This document shows positions 53,581 to 64,000 of a stretch of DNA of 64,000 nt, piece after piece. The notes beneath the pieces were generated by a model, which was not told the origin of the DNA, made no database searches, and saw only the letters and a list, made by a program, of their open reading frames with translations. The stretch comes from Shinisaurus crocodilurus (Eukaryota; Chordata; Lepidosauria; Squamata; Shinisauridae), in contig CM037880.1 in NCBI GenBank assembly GCA_021292165.1, positions 28,852,232 through 28,916,231 of the forward strand, written 5' to 3'. The position numbers were made by a program, and so were the translations under genes. Each line of letters starts with the position of its first letter. Position 1 is the first letter of the stretch.

Positions 53581-55500
53581 GCCTTCTTGCTCCCCCCTGT
53601 CCTCTTACTTGCAGGTGAACTGGACATAAATATATCATGTTTTGTCTCTATCCCACCCCCTTAAAGCCCTATAAGACCCCTCTTCCTGTGCTGTGAATTT
53701 GGGGAACGTTGAAATTTGCACTTTGTCCATTGCTGATCACTCCCACCCACCCACCCTGTCCCTCCCTTTGTTTTCAGTTCTTTTGCTATGAGCTGCAGAA
53801 GATTTGTTTTCTGTGAAAACAGTTTCTTTGGCATGCTAAGGGAGTTCTGTTTGTGGTGCAGGAAGCTTTAGCAGCCTTCTGGTTCAGCTGTTGGAAGCAA
53901 GTGGAACACCATGTTTAAAAACACACACACCATGACCCACAACTGAGATACAGGACATCTTGCAATTTTTTTTTTAAAAAGCCACACGCACCCCCATAGT
54001 AATTAGCCATACATGAGAGCAATTGACATCAAAGAATGTGCATAACTGTTGTTTTCTCTGCCAAATCTAAGCTCCCAAGCTATCTCCCTAGCACCAGGCT
54101 GCATAATTCCACCCCTAGCTGGCAAAGCAAGCATCAGGGTTGGGCCATCCTTCCATGCACTCATTTTGCATCTATTTTTATTTTCACAGAGGGCTTTAGG
54201 GTTTTTTTTCCCCCCACTCAGAAAATGTGAAGGCAAAAGAGAGAAAAACACTTTAAAAAACAGCCAAAAAAACCCAACCCACATATGTTTGAGGAGCAGC
54301 CCACAGCCTAACAGAAGAAAGTTAATAAAACTTTCCTTTTCTTTCCAAAATAGTTCAGAAGGCAGAGCAGAACAACAACATCCTTGCTTGCTGTGTCAAC
54401 CACAGTTGAGTTGGATGATCAATGTGAATAGCTATTCCACACGCGCGCACACACCAAAACAGCATATCTCAATTTTCTTTTTAAAAGCCACAGTTATGTA
54501 ATTATATTTCTGGGTTGCCAACAGCCACATTTAACTCATCTGCATAATGTAGGCCTGTTCTGCCTACAAGCCATTAGTTGCTTCAGAATAAGCATTTTAA
54601 AGCTGCGACTGTGTTGTTGTTCTTTAACGCCTGAAAGGTGGAAACCCCCTGGAGAGAGCTAGTAAATACTGCCGCACTGAGGCACCCATTGGTTTGTTTG
54701 CCTTGCACAGCTGCTTTTAGTCAGAGGGCAAAAGCAGATGGACACTTTCCATATGTGGCTGCTGCATGAAGACATTCCATGGGGCAACTCTGTGTGAGGA
54801 GACCTAGTCATCGGTAGGCAGGTTGTGGGAGCTCATTTCATCACAGAACTGAAGCCTACAGGGAAGCAGCTTCCCTCATTCCTAGACCGACCTGCACTGT
54901 ACAATACTCTAAAATGCGGGGCATGTAGTTTTCACTTAGAGCCTGAAAGACACACAGCCCTTCCTATCTACCTACCCATCAATCCCATCCTTTTCTAAGT
55001 AGCTTAGGGCAGCAGCATTCTGTCCACTCAATCCCTGGGAAGTGCTGCTGCCCTCTGACTCCAAGGAGTGGACCCCAGACTCCTCCAGTGAGCAGAGAAG
55101 TCCCGAGGAGCATTCCTCAACCAGCTCCTCACTCCTCAGAGCCTCACCCACCCCCCAGATAAGGCAGCAACTATGGGAAAGGACGCTGGCCCTTTAAAAG
55201 CCAGACACATCACTTGAGGTTGAGGAGGTGGAGCTCCGAGAAGGACTCTCCTCCTGGCCTGGGTGTAATACCCTGTCAGTTGCTCTAAGCCAGTGCAGGG
55301 GGTAACTAATCTTTACTTTAGCTGCAGGATTGCTCTCCATGGTCCTGAATGTGAGGCCAGGGTCAGTGCCTGCAGTTCTTTCTGGGGCTCAGCCAGCTGC
55401 CTAACCCTGTGCCCCTTGCTTGGGCTATCACCTAGTAGGGATGATGGAATCTGTGATGCAGATGGATGTGTGGGAGAAGACGGATGCTTTATGCTCAGCA
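53581..55500. other. Intronic sequence, no gene seen
   Basis: No repeat or exon recognised. 54530-54740 is complex and repeat-free, a candidate conserved segment. Confidence 0.5.
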
Positions 55501-55505
55501 ACTAA

Positions 55506-55835
55506 GGGCACCATTCTATGGACTGCGCCCTCACTGCTCGGAAGTCCCCGAACTCATCTAGCGAGGGCGCATCGGAGGGGGAGGGAAGGAGTCTGGAGGA
55601 GGCTCAGGAGAAATTGCATCCTGGACTCTCTCTGGTCTCCTCCCCTCTGCTTGAGCGGGTCAACTGATCATAATAAATTATCATCATCATCATCCCCTCC
55701 CCGCCCACTGGAACATCCCCTTTCCCCCCTTTCCAAGGTCAATTTTCCAACCTCAGAGAGGCAGCCGGCTTGGTTCTCTCTGTGACGGATGCGAGGGGGC
55801 GGGGTCATTTCTCTAACTCCCCCTTCCAAGGTCGG
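55506..55835. mobile_element. Possible Harbinger-like repeat copy
   Basis: Begins after TAA with GGGCACCATTCTATGG and shares CATCTAGCGAGGGCGC-type sequence with 38104-38528. The right end is unclear. Confidence 0.35.
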
Positions 55836-55841
55836 AGTGCT

Positions 55842-55915
55842 GGAGATGCCAGGTATTGAACCTAGGACCTGCTACATGCAAAGCATGTACTCTACCACTG
55901 AGCTAAGGTCCTTCC
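55842..55915 (-). mobile_element. tRNA-Ala-type SINE head fragment
   Basis: Minus strand: CTACCACTGAGCTAAGGTCC (A box) and GGTATTGAACCTAGGACCTG (B box). Only the tRNA-like head is clear. Confidence 0.65.
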
Positions 55916-56052
55916 TGAAGTTTTCCTCATGCATTGCTTGCTTGCTCCTACATGTATGTACCCAATGAAACAATGGGATCTTCCTCAAAGGCCCTTCTGC
56001 AGGCCCCACTCTCATCAGAGGTGAGATAGGGACTTTTCAATGGTGGCACCCA

Positions 56053-56945
56053 GTTTATTTATTTATTTATTTATTATATTTTTGAATTGGCCATCTGGCC
56101 AGTCATCCAGCCACTCTGAGTGATGTACAGTCCAATAAAATACAAGAAAAAACAAAGTGTAAATCACAATTAAAAACAGTACAAAACTTCAAAATCCTAT
56201 CCCACCCCATATTCCCACCTGAAAAGCCACGTTTTTAATGCCCAGTGGAAGCTAATCAAGGAAGGGGTATGGCAGAGGTCACTGGGGAGAGAGTTCCATA
56301 AATTGGGGGCTGCCACAGAAAAGGCCCTCCTCCTAGTCCCCACCAGCCTGGTTTCTCTGGCTGATGGGACAGGGAGAAGGCCATCCATGGCAGATCTTGT
56401 TGAGCGGCCTACTTGATGTTGCTGGAGGCGCTCCTTGAGATAAACTGGACCGGAGCTGTACAGGGTTTTAAAGGTCAACGCCAACACCTTGAATTTGGCT
56501 CGGCAAACAACTGGTAGCCAGTGCAACTCTTTGAGCACTGGAGTGATGTGATCACGCCGGTGGCAGCCTTTAACCAGGCGAGCCGCTGCATTCTGTACCA
56601 GCTGTAACTTCCAAACCGTCTTCCAGGGTAACCCCACGTCCAACCCCACGTAGAGTGCATTACAGTAGTCTAGGTGAGGGGAGACTAAGGCATGAACCAC
56701 TGATGGGAGCAGATGATTAGGAAGGTAGGGGCGCAACTGCTGTATCAGATGGAGCTGATACAGCGCCGCCTGGCTCACAGCTGACACTTGAGCCTCCATG
56801 GACAGCTGGGAGTCTAGAATGACTCCCAAGCTGCGGACCTGGTCCTTCAGGGGTAGATGTACCCCATTTTGAATGCCCTACCCAAGTAGGCTCACATGGC
56901 GCCAACTGTATCTTTTCTGCACCAGGTAAAAATACCTTCATATTT
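56053..56945 (-). mobile_element. L2-clade LINE 3' end with ORF2 C-terminus
   Basis: On the minus strand 210 codons are open (56829-56197): LDYCNALYVGLDVGLPWKTV, LQLVQNAAARLVKG, HITPVLKELHWLPV, APNLWNSLPSDL and ALKTWLFRWEY. This is the region after the RT domain in L2-clade LINEs. The 3' UTR ends in an AAATAAAT tail at 56053-56070. The 5' part is missing, so it is a typical truncated copy, although unusually free of stops. Confidence 0.85.
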
Positions 56946-57099
56946 AGCTAGGTTTCTTACGTGCTGTTAACAAATGGTTTTACATCTACTTGGGTCTGAT
57001 TTTATGTTTAGTTTTACAGTTTATAATTCATTTTATTGGTGGTTTTACTGTATGTTTTTAATTTTTCTTAATCTGTAAACTGCTCTGGGACCCTTTTGG

Positions 57100-57310
57100 G
57101 TTTGTAAAGCTGGAACTCTTCAGGGTTGAAAAGTGGAACTCCCTCTCAAGGGATTTACAGCTGGCCTCATCAGTTCAGGCTTTGAAGAACCATTTGTTCC
57201 AAATTGCTTTTAGCTGAGATGCTTTTATTTAGTAGGTGGGCTAGCCTTGGATTACTGATGGTTATTATTTTGCTAATTTTAAATTGTATTCTTAATGGTT
57301 TAATTAACTG
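57100..57310 (+). mobile_element. L2-like LINE tail fragment
   Basis: GTGGAACTCCCTCTCAAGGG, GGCTTTGAAGAACCATTTGT and a T-rich UTR. It is degenerate. Confidence 0.5.
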
Positions 57311-57420
57311 TAGGGATTTCTTTGCTGGGCTTTGAGTTTTTGTTAGCTATTTTAAATCTGGTATTTTATTGAAACTGTCCTTTATAGTTTTGTATTTTTA
57401 TGTAAATATTATGCCAATAC

Positions 57421-57860
57421 TTTGCCATCTGCACTGGCTGCCAGTCCATTTCTGCAGCCAATTCAAAGTGCCCTAAAAAATGGTTTGGAACCAGTTTGCT
57501 GGAATAGAGCCTCTCCTCCATATTTAACTACCTCAAAGTCATACTCTCTGAGGCCCTCCCTCAGGTGCCTCCACCAAATAAAACAGGTGACTACAAGAGA
57601 GAGGGCCTCTTCAGTCGTGGCAGCCTGTCTGTCTGTGGAATGCCCTGCCTAGCCTAGCAGCAGGTGAAAACCTTTCTGTTTTCCAGGCTAGAAGTTGTGT
57701 TCTTAATGGTTTAATTAACTGTGGGGATTTCTTGGCTGGACCTTTTTGAGATTTTGTGTTATTTAGGTTTTATTGCTTTATTGATATCCCACATTTTATA
57801 ATCCATTTGTACATCACCCAGAGGGCTATGGTTATAAAGTGCAAGAAATAAATAAAGGCA
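57421..57860 (+). mobile_element. L2-like LINE tail
   Basis: GCACTGGCTGCCAGTCCATT (LHWLPV), GAGAGGGCCTCTTCAGTCGT, TGTGGAATGCCCTGCCTAGC and GTACATCACCCAGAGGGCTA then AAATAAATAAA. Confidence 0.65.
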
Positions 57861-57904
57861 GGCTAGAAATATTTAATTTAATAATTAAAAAAAGAGAACT
57901 TTTA

Positions 57905-57931
57905 TACACACACACACACACACACACACAC
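57905..57931 (+). repeat. (AC)n microsatellite
   Basis: About thirteen AC units, just after an L2-like tail. Confidence 0.9.
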
Positions 57932-58063
57932 CATTTTCCTATGAATAATTATGGTCCTGTAAATGTATTCAACCATTTGGCTATCAGCACTGGAGATTGT
58001 AAATATTTTCATATCTTCATTCAACAAAGAGTCCTGTTTACGCAACACAGCCATGGATATGAA

Positions 58064-58258
58064 TGCAGAGCAGTGGTAGAGCACCTGCTTTGCATGCAGA
58101 AGGTCCCAGGTTCAATCCCCGGCATCTCCAGGTACGGCTGGGAAAGACCTCTGTCAGAAACTCTGGAGAGCTGCTGTCAGTCAGTGTCGACAATACTGGG
58201 CTAGAAGGACCCAATGGTCTGGCTCAGTATAAGTCAGCTTCCTACATTCCTAACATAC
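58064..58258 (+). mobile_element. tRNA-Ala-type SINE, nearly complete
   Basis: CAGTGGTAGAGCACCTGCTT, TGCATGCAGAAGGTCCCAGG, TTCAATCCCCGGCATCTCCA, then GGAGAGCTGCTGTCAGTCAG and GTATAAGTCAGCTTCCTAC. Confidence 0.87.
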
Positions 58259-58397
58259 TGGGAGAATGGGATCACACCCAGGGGCTTCACTCCTGAGCTA
58301 CATGCAAAACCCCTAAGTGGTGAACAGGATCCTGTAAAGATCCTGATGGTATGGTACAGTGCATGTCTGCATGCTAAATCTAAAAAAATGCAATATA

Positions 58398-58740
58398 AAC
58401 ATTGAGAACTGGGAAGCTCTGGCCCATGAACGCTTTAACTGGAGGTTGGCCTTTCACAAAGGTTCTATGGACTTTGAAGAAGCCCAAGTGCAAGGTGAAA
58501 GGGAGAAACGTGCTAAGCGAAAAGCACGTCAAACGAATCCTTTACAGGACCATCTTCCATCTGGTAACCTGTGTCCTCACTGTGGGAAGCTGTGTGGATC
58601 TAGAATTGGCCTCCACAGTCACTTATGGACCCATCGCCAGAGGAAATCTACACAATTTCCTCTTTATATAATTTTCTTTTTGTAATTTTATCCTGGAAGA
58701 CAATCTTACTTGGTCACGAGTAATCGCCTACTACTACTAC
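58398..58740 (+). mobile_element. LINE 3' end with C2H2-like C-terminal tail
   Basis: The open frame reads ENWEALAHERFNWRLAFHKG, EKRAKRKARQTNP and LCPHCGKLCGSRIGLHSHLW, a basic tail with a C2H2-type finger found at the C-terminus of some non-LTR retrotransposon proteins. CTACTACTAC ends it. The clade is not assigned. Confidence 0.5.
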
Positions 58741-58828
58741 AGCATGTCTATACATAGGTTTTGTTTACATCTTCAGATCCTGCATAATTCCCTCCCCTCC
58801 CCACATACATACCCCATATATATGTTGC

Positions 58829-59030
58829 GTGAACTATGGAACACGGGAAGCTGCCTCGTACCAAGTCAGACCTTTGGTCCATCCAGCCCAGCATTGTTGA
58901 CGCTGACTGGCAGCAATGGCTCTGCAGGGTTTCAGGCAGGATTCCTTCCTAGCTCTCCCTGGAGATGCCGGGGATTGAACCTGGGGCCTTCTGCATGCAA
59001 ATCAGGTGCTCTACCACACAGACCCATGCC
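58829..59030 (-). mobile_element. tRNA-Ala-type SINE, nearly complete
   Basis: Minus-strand copy: GGTGCTCTACCAC (A box), GGGGATTGAACCTGGGGCCT (B box) and GAAGCTGCCTCGTACCAAGT (3' part). Confidence 0.85.
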
Positions 59031-59789
59031 CCTTCCCAGGTTGGACAATGCAACTCTTTTTGCTCAAGTTTTATTTGCCTTTTGGAAAATATAATTTGCT
59101 GGTTCCATCCTTAAGGATTTGATTAAAGATGGTGTTAGCAATTCAGTTTGGAATGTTTTATATAAACTCTGCTGGACAGCCATCTCTGCCAGGAAATTTA
59201 CAATTCTTAAGACCTATAATAAGAAGCTCAACCTCATTAGCCTTCAATAATTTTCTGTATTTATCAAGTAGTCTTGGTAAATTTGCTTTGAGCCGGTATT
59301 CAAGTAAATACTATTTCCAATAAGCTATTTTTTTTTATTGTAAATAGATCTTGAACATTTTTATTTAGAGTATTTATAGCCTACTTTTTAACTAATATAA
59401 ATTACCAAAGTGGGTAACAATATGGCAACATGTAGCAATGTAATCAAAATCACAAAACCATGAAAGTAGCAGAATAAAAGAACTAGCAGTGTAATCCTGT
59501 GCACGTGTAGATGGGGGTTCACTGAGAAGAGTCTCCGATCCAGTTCTTAACTCTCAGGTAGGTGAATACATATTTCAGGACTGTTGTCCAAATCTCTCAT
59601 GATCCCCAACAATTGACCACTGACCTTGGGACTCCATGCCAACAGAAGACCAGTTTTATTATACTTCTTTTGTAACACACATTTTAAAGGTAAGAATGCT
59701 AGCTGGAATCTTTGGTTTTCTGACCGCTCACTTTAGATAATTCCCCATATACATCTTGACAATAAAGACATGTATTTGATGCTTCTAAC

Positions 59790-60060
59790 ATAGCGATCCT
59801 ATGGCCCCTAGACAGCATCTAGAGGGCCATTAGGATTTTTTCATATTCCCAGATCCGATCCGAGATCAGGAAAGAGCTCTGACCTTGGATCTGGGGATCC
59901 ACGCTCAGATCACCCTCCCCTCCTTGCAGCTGGCATAGAAAGAACCGTGATGGCTGCTTATCCAAGTTCGTAAGAGTGACCTTGGAGAAGGGTTTTTTTG
60001 GGGGGGGTTCTGGGGGGCAGGGAGGGGAGGAGACTGGCACCACCAAGATACGATGTAAAG
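59790..60060. mobile_element. Possible Harbinger-like repeat copy
   Basis: GCGATCCTATGGCCCCTAG and GACCTTGGAGAAGG resemble 38104-38528. No clear end or duplication was seen. Confidence 0.35.
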
Positions 60061-60282
60061 TTAGCGGCATTATGTAGTAATAATATATTCATAGTTCAGT
60101 CTCCTGAATATTGTCTTTTTTGTTGTCGTTCAGAGTCAATATCAAAACACAGTCAAGTATAATCTGACCATATTATTGATACAATATTTGTACGACTAGA
60201 ACACTCCTCACAGCTAGTAACAACAATAATGGTGATTTTATGATGTAAGAAAAATGTTCGTGTCTTTCAAAAAAATTATCTT

Positions 60283-60394
60283 TGCTGAAGCTAAGCAGGC
60301 TTGGAGTCTGGTCAGTGCTTGGATGGGAGACCATCACGGAACCCAATGTAGACTGCTTCAAGTTCCATCAGGGAAGAGAGGTGGGATAGAAATA
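60283..60394 (+). mobile_element. 5S-rRNA-derived SINE
   Basis: GCTGAAGCTAAGCAGGCTTG and GTGCTTGGATGGGAGACCAT derive from 5S rRNA; the tail GAGGTGGGATAGAAAT is interrupted by a palindromic MITE and resumes with AATAAATAAA near 60530. Confidence 0.7.
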
Positions 60395-60529
60395 TTGGGT
60401 TGGATCCAGATTGAATCATACTTAGAGCAGACCCACTGAAATAAATGGGACAAGATAGTCATGACTGATTTAAGTCCCATTTATTTTAATAGGTTTACTC
60501 TAAGTATGACTAAATCTGGATCCATCCCT
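60395..60529. mobile_element. Palindromic MITE, unassigned
   Basis: Arms GGGTTGGATCCAGATT and AAATCTGGATCCATCCC enclose matching TCATACTTAGAGCAGACCCA and GGTTTACTCTAAGTATGAC. It sits in the tail of a 5S-derived SINE. Confidence 0.75.
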
Positions 60530-60737
60530 TAATAAATAAACAATAAAGTTGTACATTAGTGAAGGCCCCTTGGCCTTGGCTGTTCCTTTGATGAGCAGAT
60601 TTTCCTAATCCAGTTTGATTCAGCCTATAGTACACAATTCCAGTGGTGTAATGGTAAATTTTGAAGTGCAGGGGCTCATCGTGATAGTCCCCCAAGGAGA
60701 GTCCCAAAATGCAGGCAGATGTGTTGATCCATCCATC

Positions 60738-60762
60738 TGTGTGTGTGTGTGTGTGTGTGTGT
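60738..60762 (+). repeat. (TG)n microsatellite
   Basis: About twelve TG units. Confidence 0.9.
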
Positions 60763-60859
60763 TTGTCTTTTGTAAAGCTAATGGGTGCTAATTTAAGACC
60801 AAGCCACCTGGAAATACTCTGCATTACAACAGAGACAGCTCCCAAAATTCCTTTCCCCT

Positions 60860-61500
60860 AGCGACTGCGAGGAACGCAACTAACCTCAGGGTGAACAGGG
60901 TAGCCTGAGGGGGTTAGCCAATGACATCATCATCCGTGCTAATTAAAAAGTCCTGGCAGCTCCACCCTGCGAGCCCTGCCCCACTGCATGGCTCTGAGCA
61001 CCTCCAGTCAACAACGCCTTCACAAACGGGCTCCATTTGATCCCCAAAAAGAATCAAAGAGTGCTTCCTGTTATTAATTGGCTGACTGAAAATGTTAGGA
61101 AGCAGACGGCCTCTGAGCCCTGAGATTTTATGAAATGCTAACCATGAACGCCCACCCCATGCCCCCAAACCTCAGAGGAACAGTTTCCAAAGTATGCAGT
61201 TATGCAAAAGATCAACATTTTTTTTTCCTTCGACACAACAGAGGCAGCGTATCAAATTTCTGATTTCTTTTCTAGAAAAAGAAATCGCATTAGTAACCGA
61301 TCTTGCAAATCAAAATAAATTCCTGCCTGTCTGGCTCTCCGATATACTAATTCAGCATCTTTGGGGTTTGTTGTTCTTCCGTATTTGCAGCCCTTCATAC
61401 TCCGCCAAAGCCAAATGCAACTATAAAACAGCTTCAGATGATTAAAACAAGAACTATGAGAAACGTAACCTTTGCAGTATCAAATGTCATTATCAAGCAC
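60860..61500. promoter_or_regulatory. Candidate conserved noncoding segment
   Basis: A complex, repeat-free stretch with GCTAATTAAAAAGTCCTGGC, GTTATTAATTGGCTGACTG and GATTAAAACAAG, without coding features. Its regulatory nature is a guess from composition only. Confidence 0.25.
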
Positions 61501-62012
61501 CCTGATTTTTAAAAAGATGTTTTCCATTATAAGAGTATGGAAGAGGTTAGGGTAAAATGAATACAAAAGCAAAGCAAAGAATGCACCAATTATTCTTTGC
61601 CATTTGTGCATGCTTACACCTGTAACCAGATGTTGTATTAAAAACACTGGATTTCAGGGGAAGGAATATTACATAGCCCCCCCCCTTTTCAGTTCACTAA
61701 AGGAAAATAAGCAGCATGTGGTTTTGTATGGTTTATCTCCCACCCACCCCCACCCCCGTCTTCACACAGTAAGATGCAAAACAAAGCAAAACAAAACACT
61801 ACCCAGTCCCAGACACTGATGCAAAAGAAAAGAAATTGTGAAAGTCCTACGACAGGGGGCTATTGAGCACTTACAAATGTTCACATATGTTCACTGTGGG
61901 AGAGGGTTGGCTCTGTTGCAGGCTGGGTCTTATGTTCACACACAGAGTGGGACAAGCCAGTACTTACATCTGCTTCCTTCGATTTAGCAGACTCCTTTGG
62001 GGAAGAAGGACC

Positions 62013-62126
62013 ACAGCTCAGGATACAGCACATGCTTTGCATGCCGAAGGTCCCAGGTTCAATCCCCAGCATTTTCCATTAAAAAAAAAAGAAGAAGAGA
62101 GAGACCAGGTAGCAGATGATGGGAAA
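62013..62126 (+). mobile_element. tRNA-Ala-type SINE, 5' part, split by hAT element
   Basis: CACAGCTCAGGATACAGCAC, CATGCTTTGCATGCCGAAGG and CAATCCCCAGCATTTTCC form the head. After the hAT insertion, GAAGACCTGTGTCTGGGACC and GGAATAAGGCAGG (62841-62910) continue it. Confidence 0.7.
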
Positions 62127-62834
62127 CAGGGCTGGCGTCAAGTGCCATAGTTGGGCACTTGCCAGGGACCCACTGATAAGAGTTTCCTGGACTTGCTCCT
62201 CCTCTTCACTATGGCAACCTGCCTGCTCACCTGCCACTTGCTTTGGCCCAGACAACAGTGATGGGTGAGGAGCTGCAGATGCCATGGCCGACTTTCTCAC
62301 TGGCTCTCTGCCTGTCAAGCAAGCCAAAGGTAGCAATGAAGGCAAGGCCAGCCTTTTCCTTAGGCAGACTGAGGCAAACGATTCAGGTGGCGGAGAGGGA
62401 GGAGAGGTGAATCGCAGCACTCCCCACCCACACCCACCCCAGAGGGCCTGCTGCTACCTCCAGCGGGTGCTTTTTACAGCTGCACCAGCCACTCCACCAC
62501 CGTGGCATTTGCTGCACTGGGACCGCAGCCAGCGGGACTCTTTGGAGCAGCCGCCCACCCGAAGTCTTGCGAGACCTAGCTGAAGTCTCACAAGAAGCTC
62601 ATCTGAAGTCTTGCAAGTGGGCAACTGAAGTCATGCCAGACCAGGTCTCAGAAGACTTCAGGCGAGCTTGAAGGACGGTGCAGCGGAGGCTTCTTGCCTC
62701 AGGAGGCAAGTGAGGTTGGGCCGGGCCTGAATGAGGAGAAAGAGGAGGCGGCGCTAGTGACAATGGCAGTGAGAAGGTAAACCCATTATGGGAAGGTTCT
62801 CACTGAGGGTGTCTTGCCCATGGGCCCTGCACCG
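62127..62834 (+). mobile_element. hAT-like nonautonomous element (long copy) inside a SINE
   Basis: Shares both end regions with 8402-8750 (CAGGGCTGGCGTCAAGTGCC; GCAGTGAGAAGG; CTTGCCCATGGGCCCTG) but has about 400 extra internal bases. Flanks ATGGGAAA/ATGGGGAA (7 of 8). The SINE sequence it splits resumes at 62841. Confidence 0.65.
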
Positions 62835-62840
62835 ATGGGG

Positions 62841-62910
62841 AAGACCTGTGTCTGGGACCATGGAGAGTCACTGACAGGCAGAGGAGTCTGACCCGGAATA
62901 AGGCAGGAAA
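62841..62910 (+). mobile_element. tRNA-Ala-type SINE, 3' part after hAT element
   Basis: GAAGACCTGTGTCTGGGACC, GGAGAGTCACTGACAGGCAG and GACCCGGAATAAGGCAGG match the body and 3' end of the SINE begun at 62013. Confidence 0.65.
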
Positions 62911-64000
62911 CACACACAATGATTGTAGTTAAGGCCAGAAGCATATGAGAGAAGGTGAGAAACCTGAATGGCTTGATTCAAACACTGCAGCCAAGCCATT
63001 CGGTTTAGCCATTCGGTGCCTTAGGGTTGCAACTTGCATGTTCCCCCCTTCACTCATATGCTCCAATTCCATCCCCAGTTCACAATAACCACAATTTGTC
63101 AGACATCTGAATCAGGCAATCTATGACTACTACAAACTACAGTTTGCTTCCAAATCAAAACTGGAAATTCAGTTCAAACCATGGTTTCCAGTTCTGGTGC
63201 GGAGGCAAACTATGGCTTGCAAGAACTACACTTGGCCCAATTCAGATGATACAACAAACCATAGCTATTGCAAACCAGAAAGGGAATCTGAGATTGTGAG
63301 TGAAGGAAGAGCGAGCACATGAGCCTGAGGCACCAACGGCCAAATCATGATTTGGCCCTGATATCTGAGTTGGGCCATTGTGCACTGTCAGTTGCGAAGC
63401 ACGGCACAAGCGTTTATTTTGCTGAAAGCACATGGGTCAGAAGCAAAGTGGCTTTGATAAGCAGGTCGCAATTTGAGATAGTGCTCCCTGCTCTCAAACC
63501 TGTTTTTGCTGCTTAGCTTTAGCCCTCAAACATGTAAAGAGGCTATCATGAAGGAAGTACCTCTCAGGATGGGCAAGTAAGTAACAATTGATAGGGTAAC
63601 AGAAGTTTTGTGAACGAGTCAGCTAATCATTGTTTGCCTGAAAACAATCTGGAACACGAAGCCAAAGGGAAATGAGTTCTGGGTAGGGTATGAATCTAGT
63701 GTAGGGATCCTGTGGCAAGACAAAATTCTCTGCCCTTATTTAGAACTCGGAGAGCCACTGATTTGATTCCAGAGACACAATAAAAATATCCTCATAGGGA
63801 ATCTCTGTGTTGTGGCTGATCCATGCTTTCAGGTCTTATCACTAAAATGGCTTACTGCCTGGCTTACGGCCGTCATGTGGGGAGTCATCTCCCCATTACT
63901 AAGGGAACCGGCTGGTGACAGCATGGCCATTCTTCAGTGCAACGAACCACACAGTGACTGGGTTCACACAACATAAGCCCTGGTGGCTTATAAGCCATGT
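62911..64000. other. Intronic sequence with inverted-repeat remnants
   Basis: 63100-63290 contains AAACTACAGTTTGC, AAACCATGGTTTCC and CAAACTATGGCTTG, similar in style to family F. The window ends in GGTTCACACAACATAAGCCC, probably the start of another such element. Confidence 0.4.

Noticed and set aside
33000..64000. Upstream KIAA1217 exons encoding the AIP3-like domain
   Set aside because: Looked for the expected YLQYGDETK, ESPSVAIYIKDESRN and LLKVYNKDPAHAF segments on the minus strand and did not see them; the intron probably extends past the window.

Overview
This window reads as an intron-rich piece of a sauropsid nuclear genome, most likely a squamate reptile. The reasons are a vertebrate KIAA1217 (SKT, sickle tail) gene, a full-length CR1 LINE with the typical octamer 3' end, several L2-clade LINE tails, two tRNA-derived SINE families, 5S-rRNA-derived SINEs and many palindromic hAT-type MITEs. 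The species call is inference; no taxon-specific marker was found.

Host gene: four exons of KIAA1217 lie on the minus strand, in transcription order 32969-32146, 10522-10418, 9900-9851 and 4035-3863. All have AG/GT splice sites and compatible phases, and their protein follows the known vertebrate protein in order. No further exon was recognised at either end. Everything else appears to be intron, plus an upstream intron running past 64000.

The 21.6 kb intron between the first two exons holds a four-layer nest. A tRNA-Ala-type SINE was split by a hAT MITE, the MITE by a Ty3/gypsy-type LTR element, and the LTR by a CR1 LINE. The LTR element (about 14405-18790 plus LTR pieces) has integrase upstream of reverse transcriptase, the Gmr1-type order, and a capsid region resembling the SCAN domain. 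It is decayed: stops, frameshifts, a broken zinc knuckle and no 5' LTR. The CR1 (about 19190-23400) has both ORFs open: ORF1 with zinc-ribbon-like Cys pairs, coiled coil and SGNH esterase, and ORF2 with APE endonuclease and reverse transcriptase. Both elements are antisense to the host gene.

The rest is a patchwork of short dispersed repeats. Six copies of one 113-136 bp palindromic MITE group and several relatives carry 8-bp target-site duplications, mostly of the form nnnTAnnn (Buster-like hAT). PIF/Harbinger-like (TTA) and Tigger/mariner-like (TA) MITEs, three unclassified families, microsatellites and two short-range templated-looking duplications (80 bp and 167 bp) are also present. No functional tRNA, rRNA, CRISPR, operon or prokaryotic feature was seen. 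The most noteworthy items are the Gmr1/SCAN-like element, the intact CR1, the nested architecture and the recurrent MITE insertion at one site inside SINEs.
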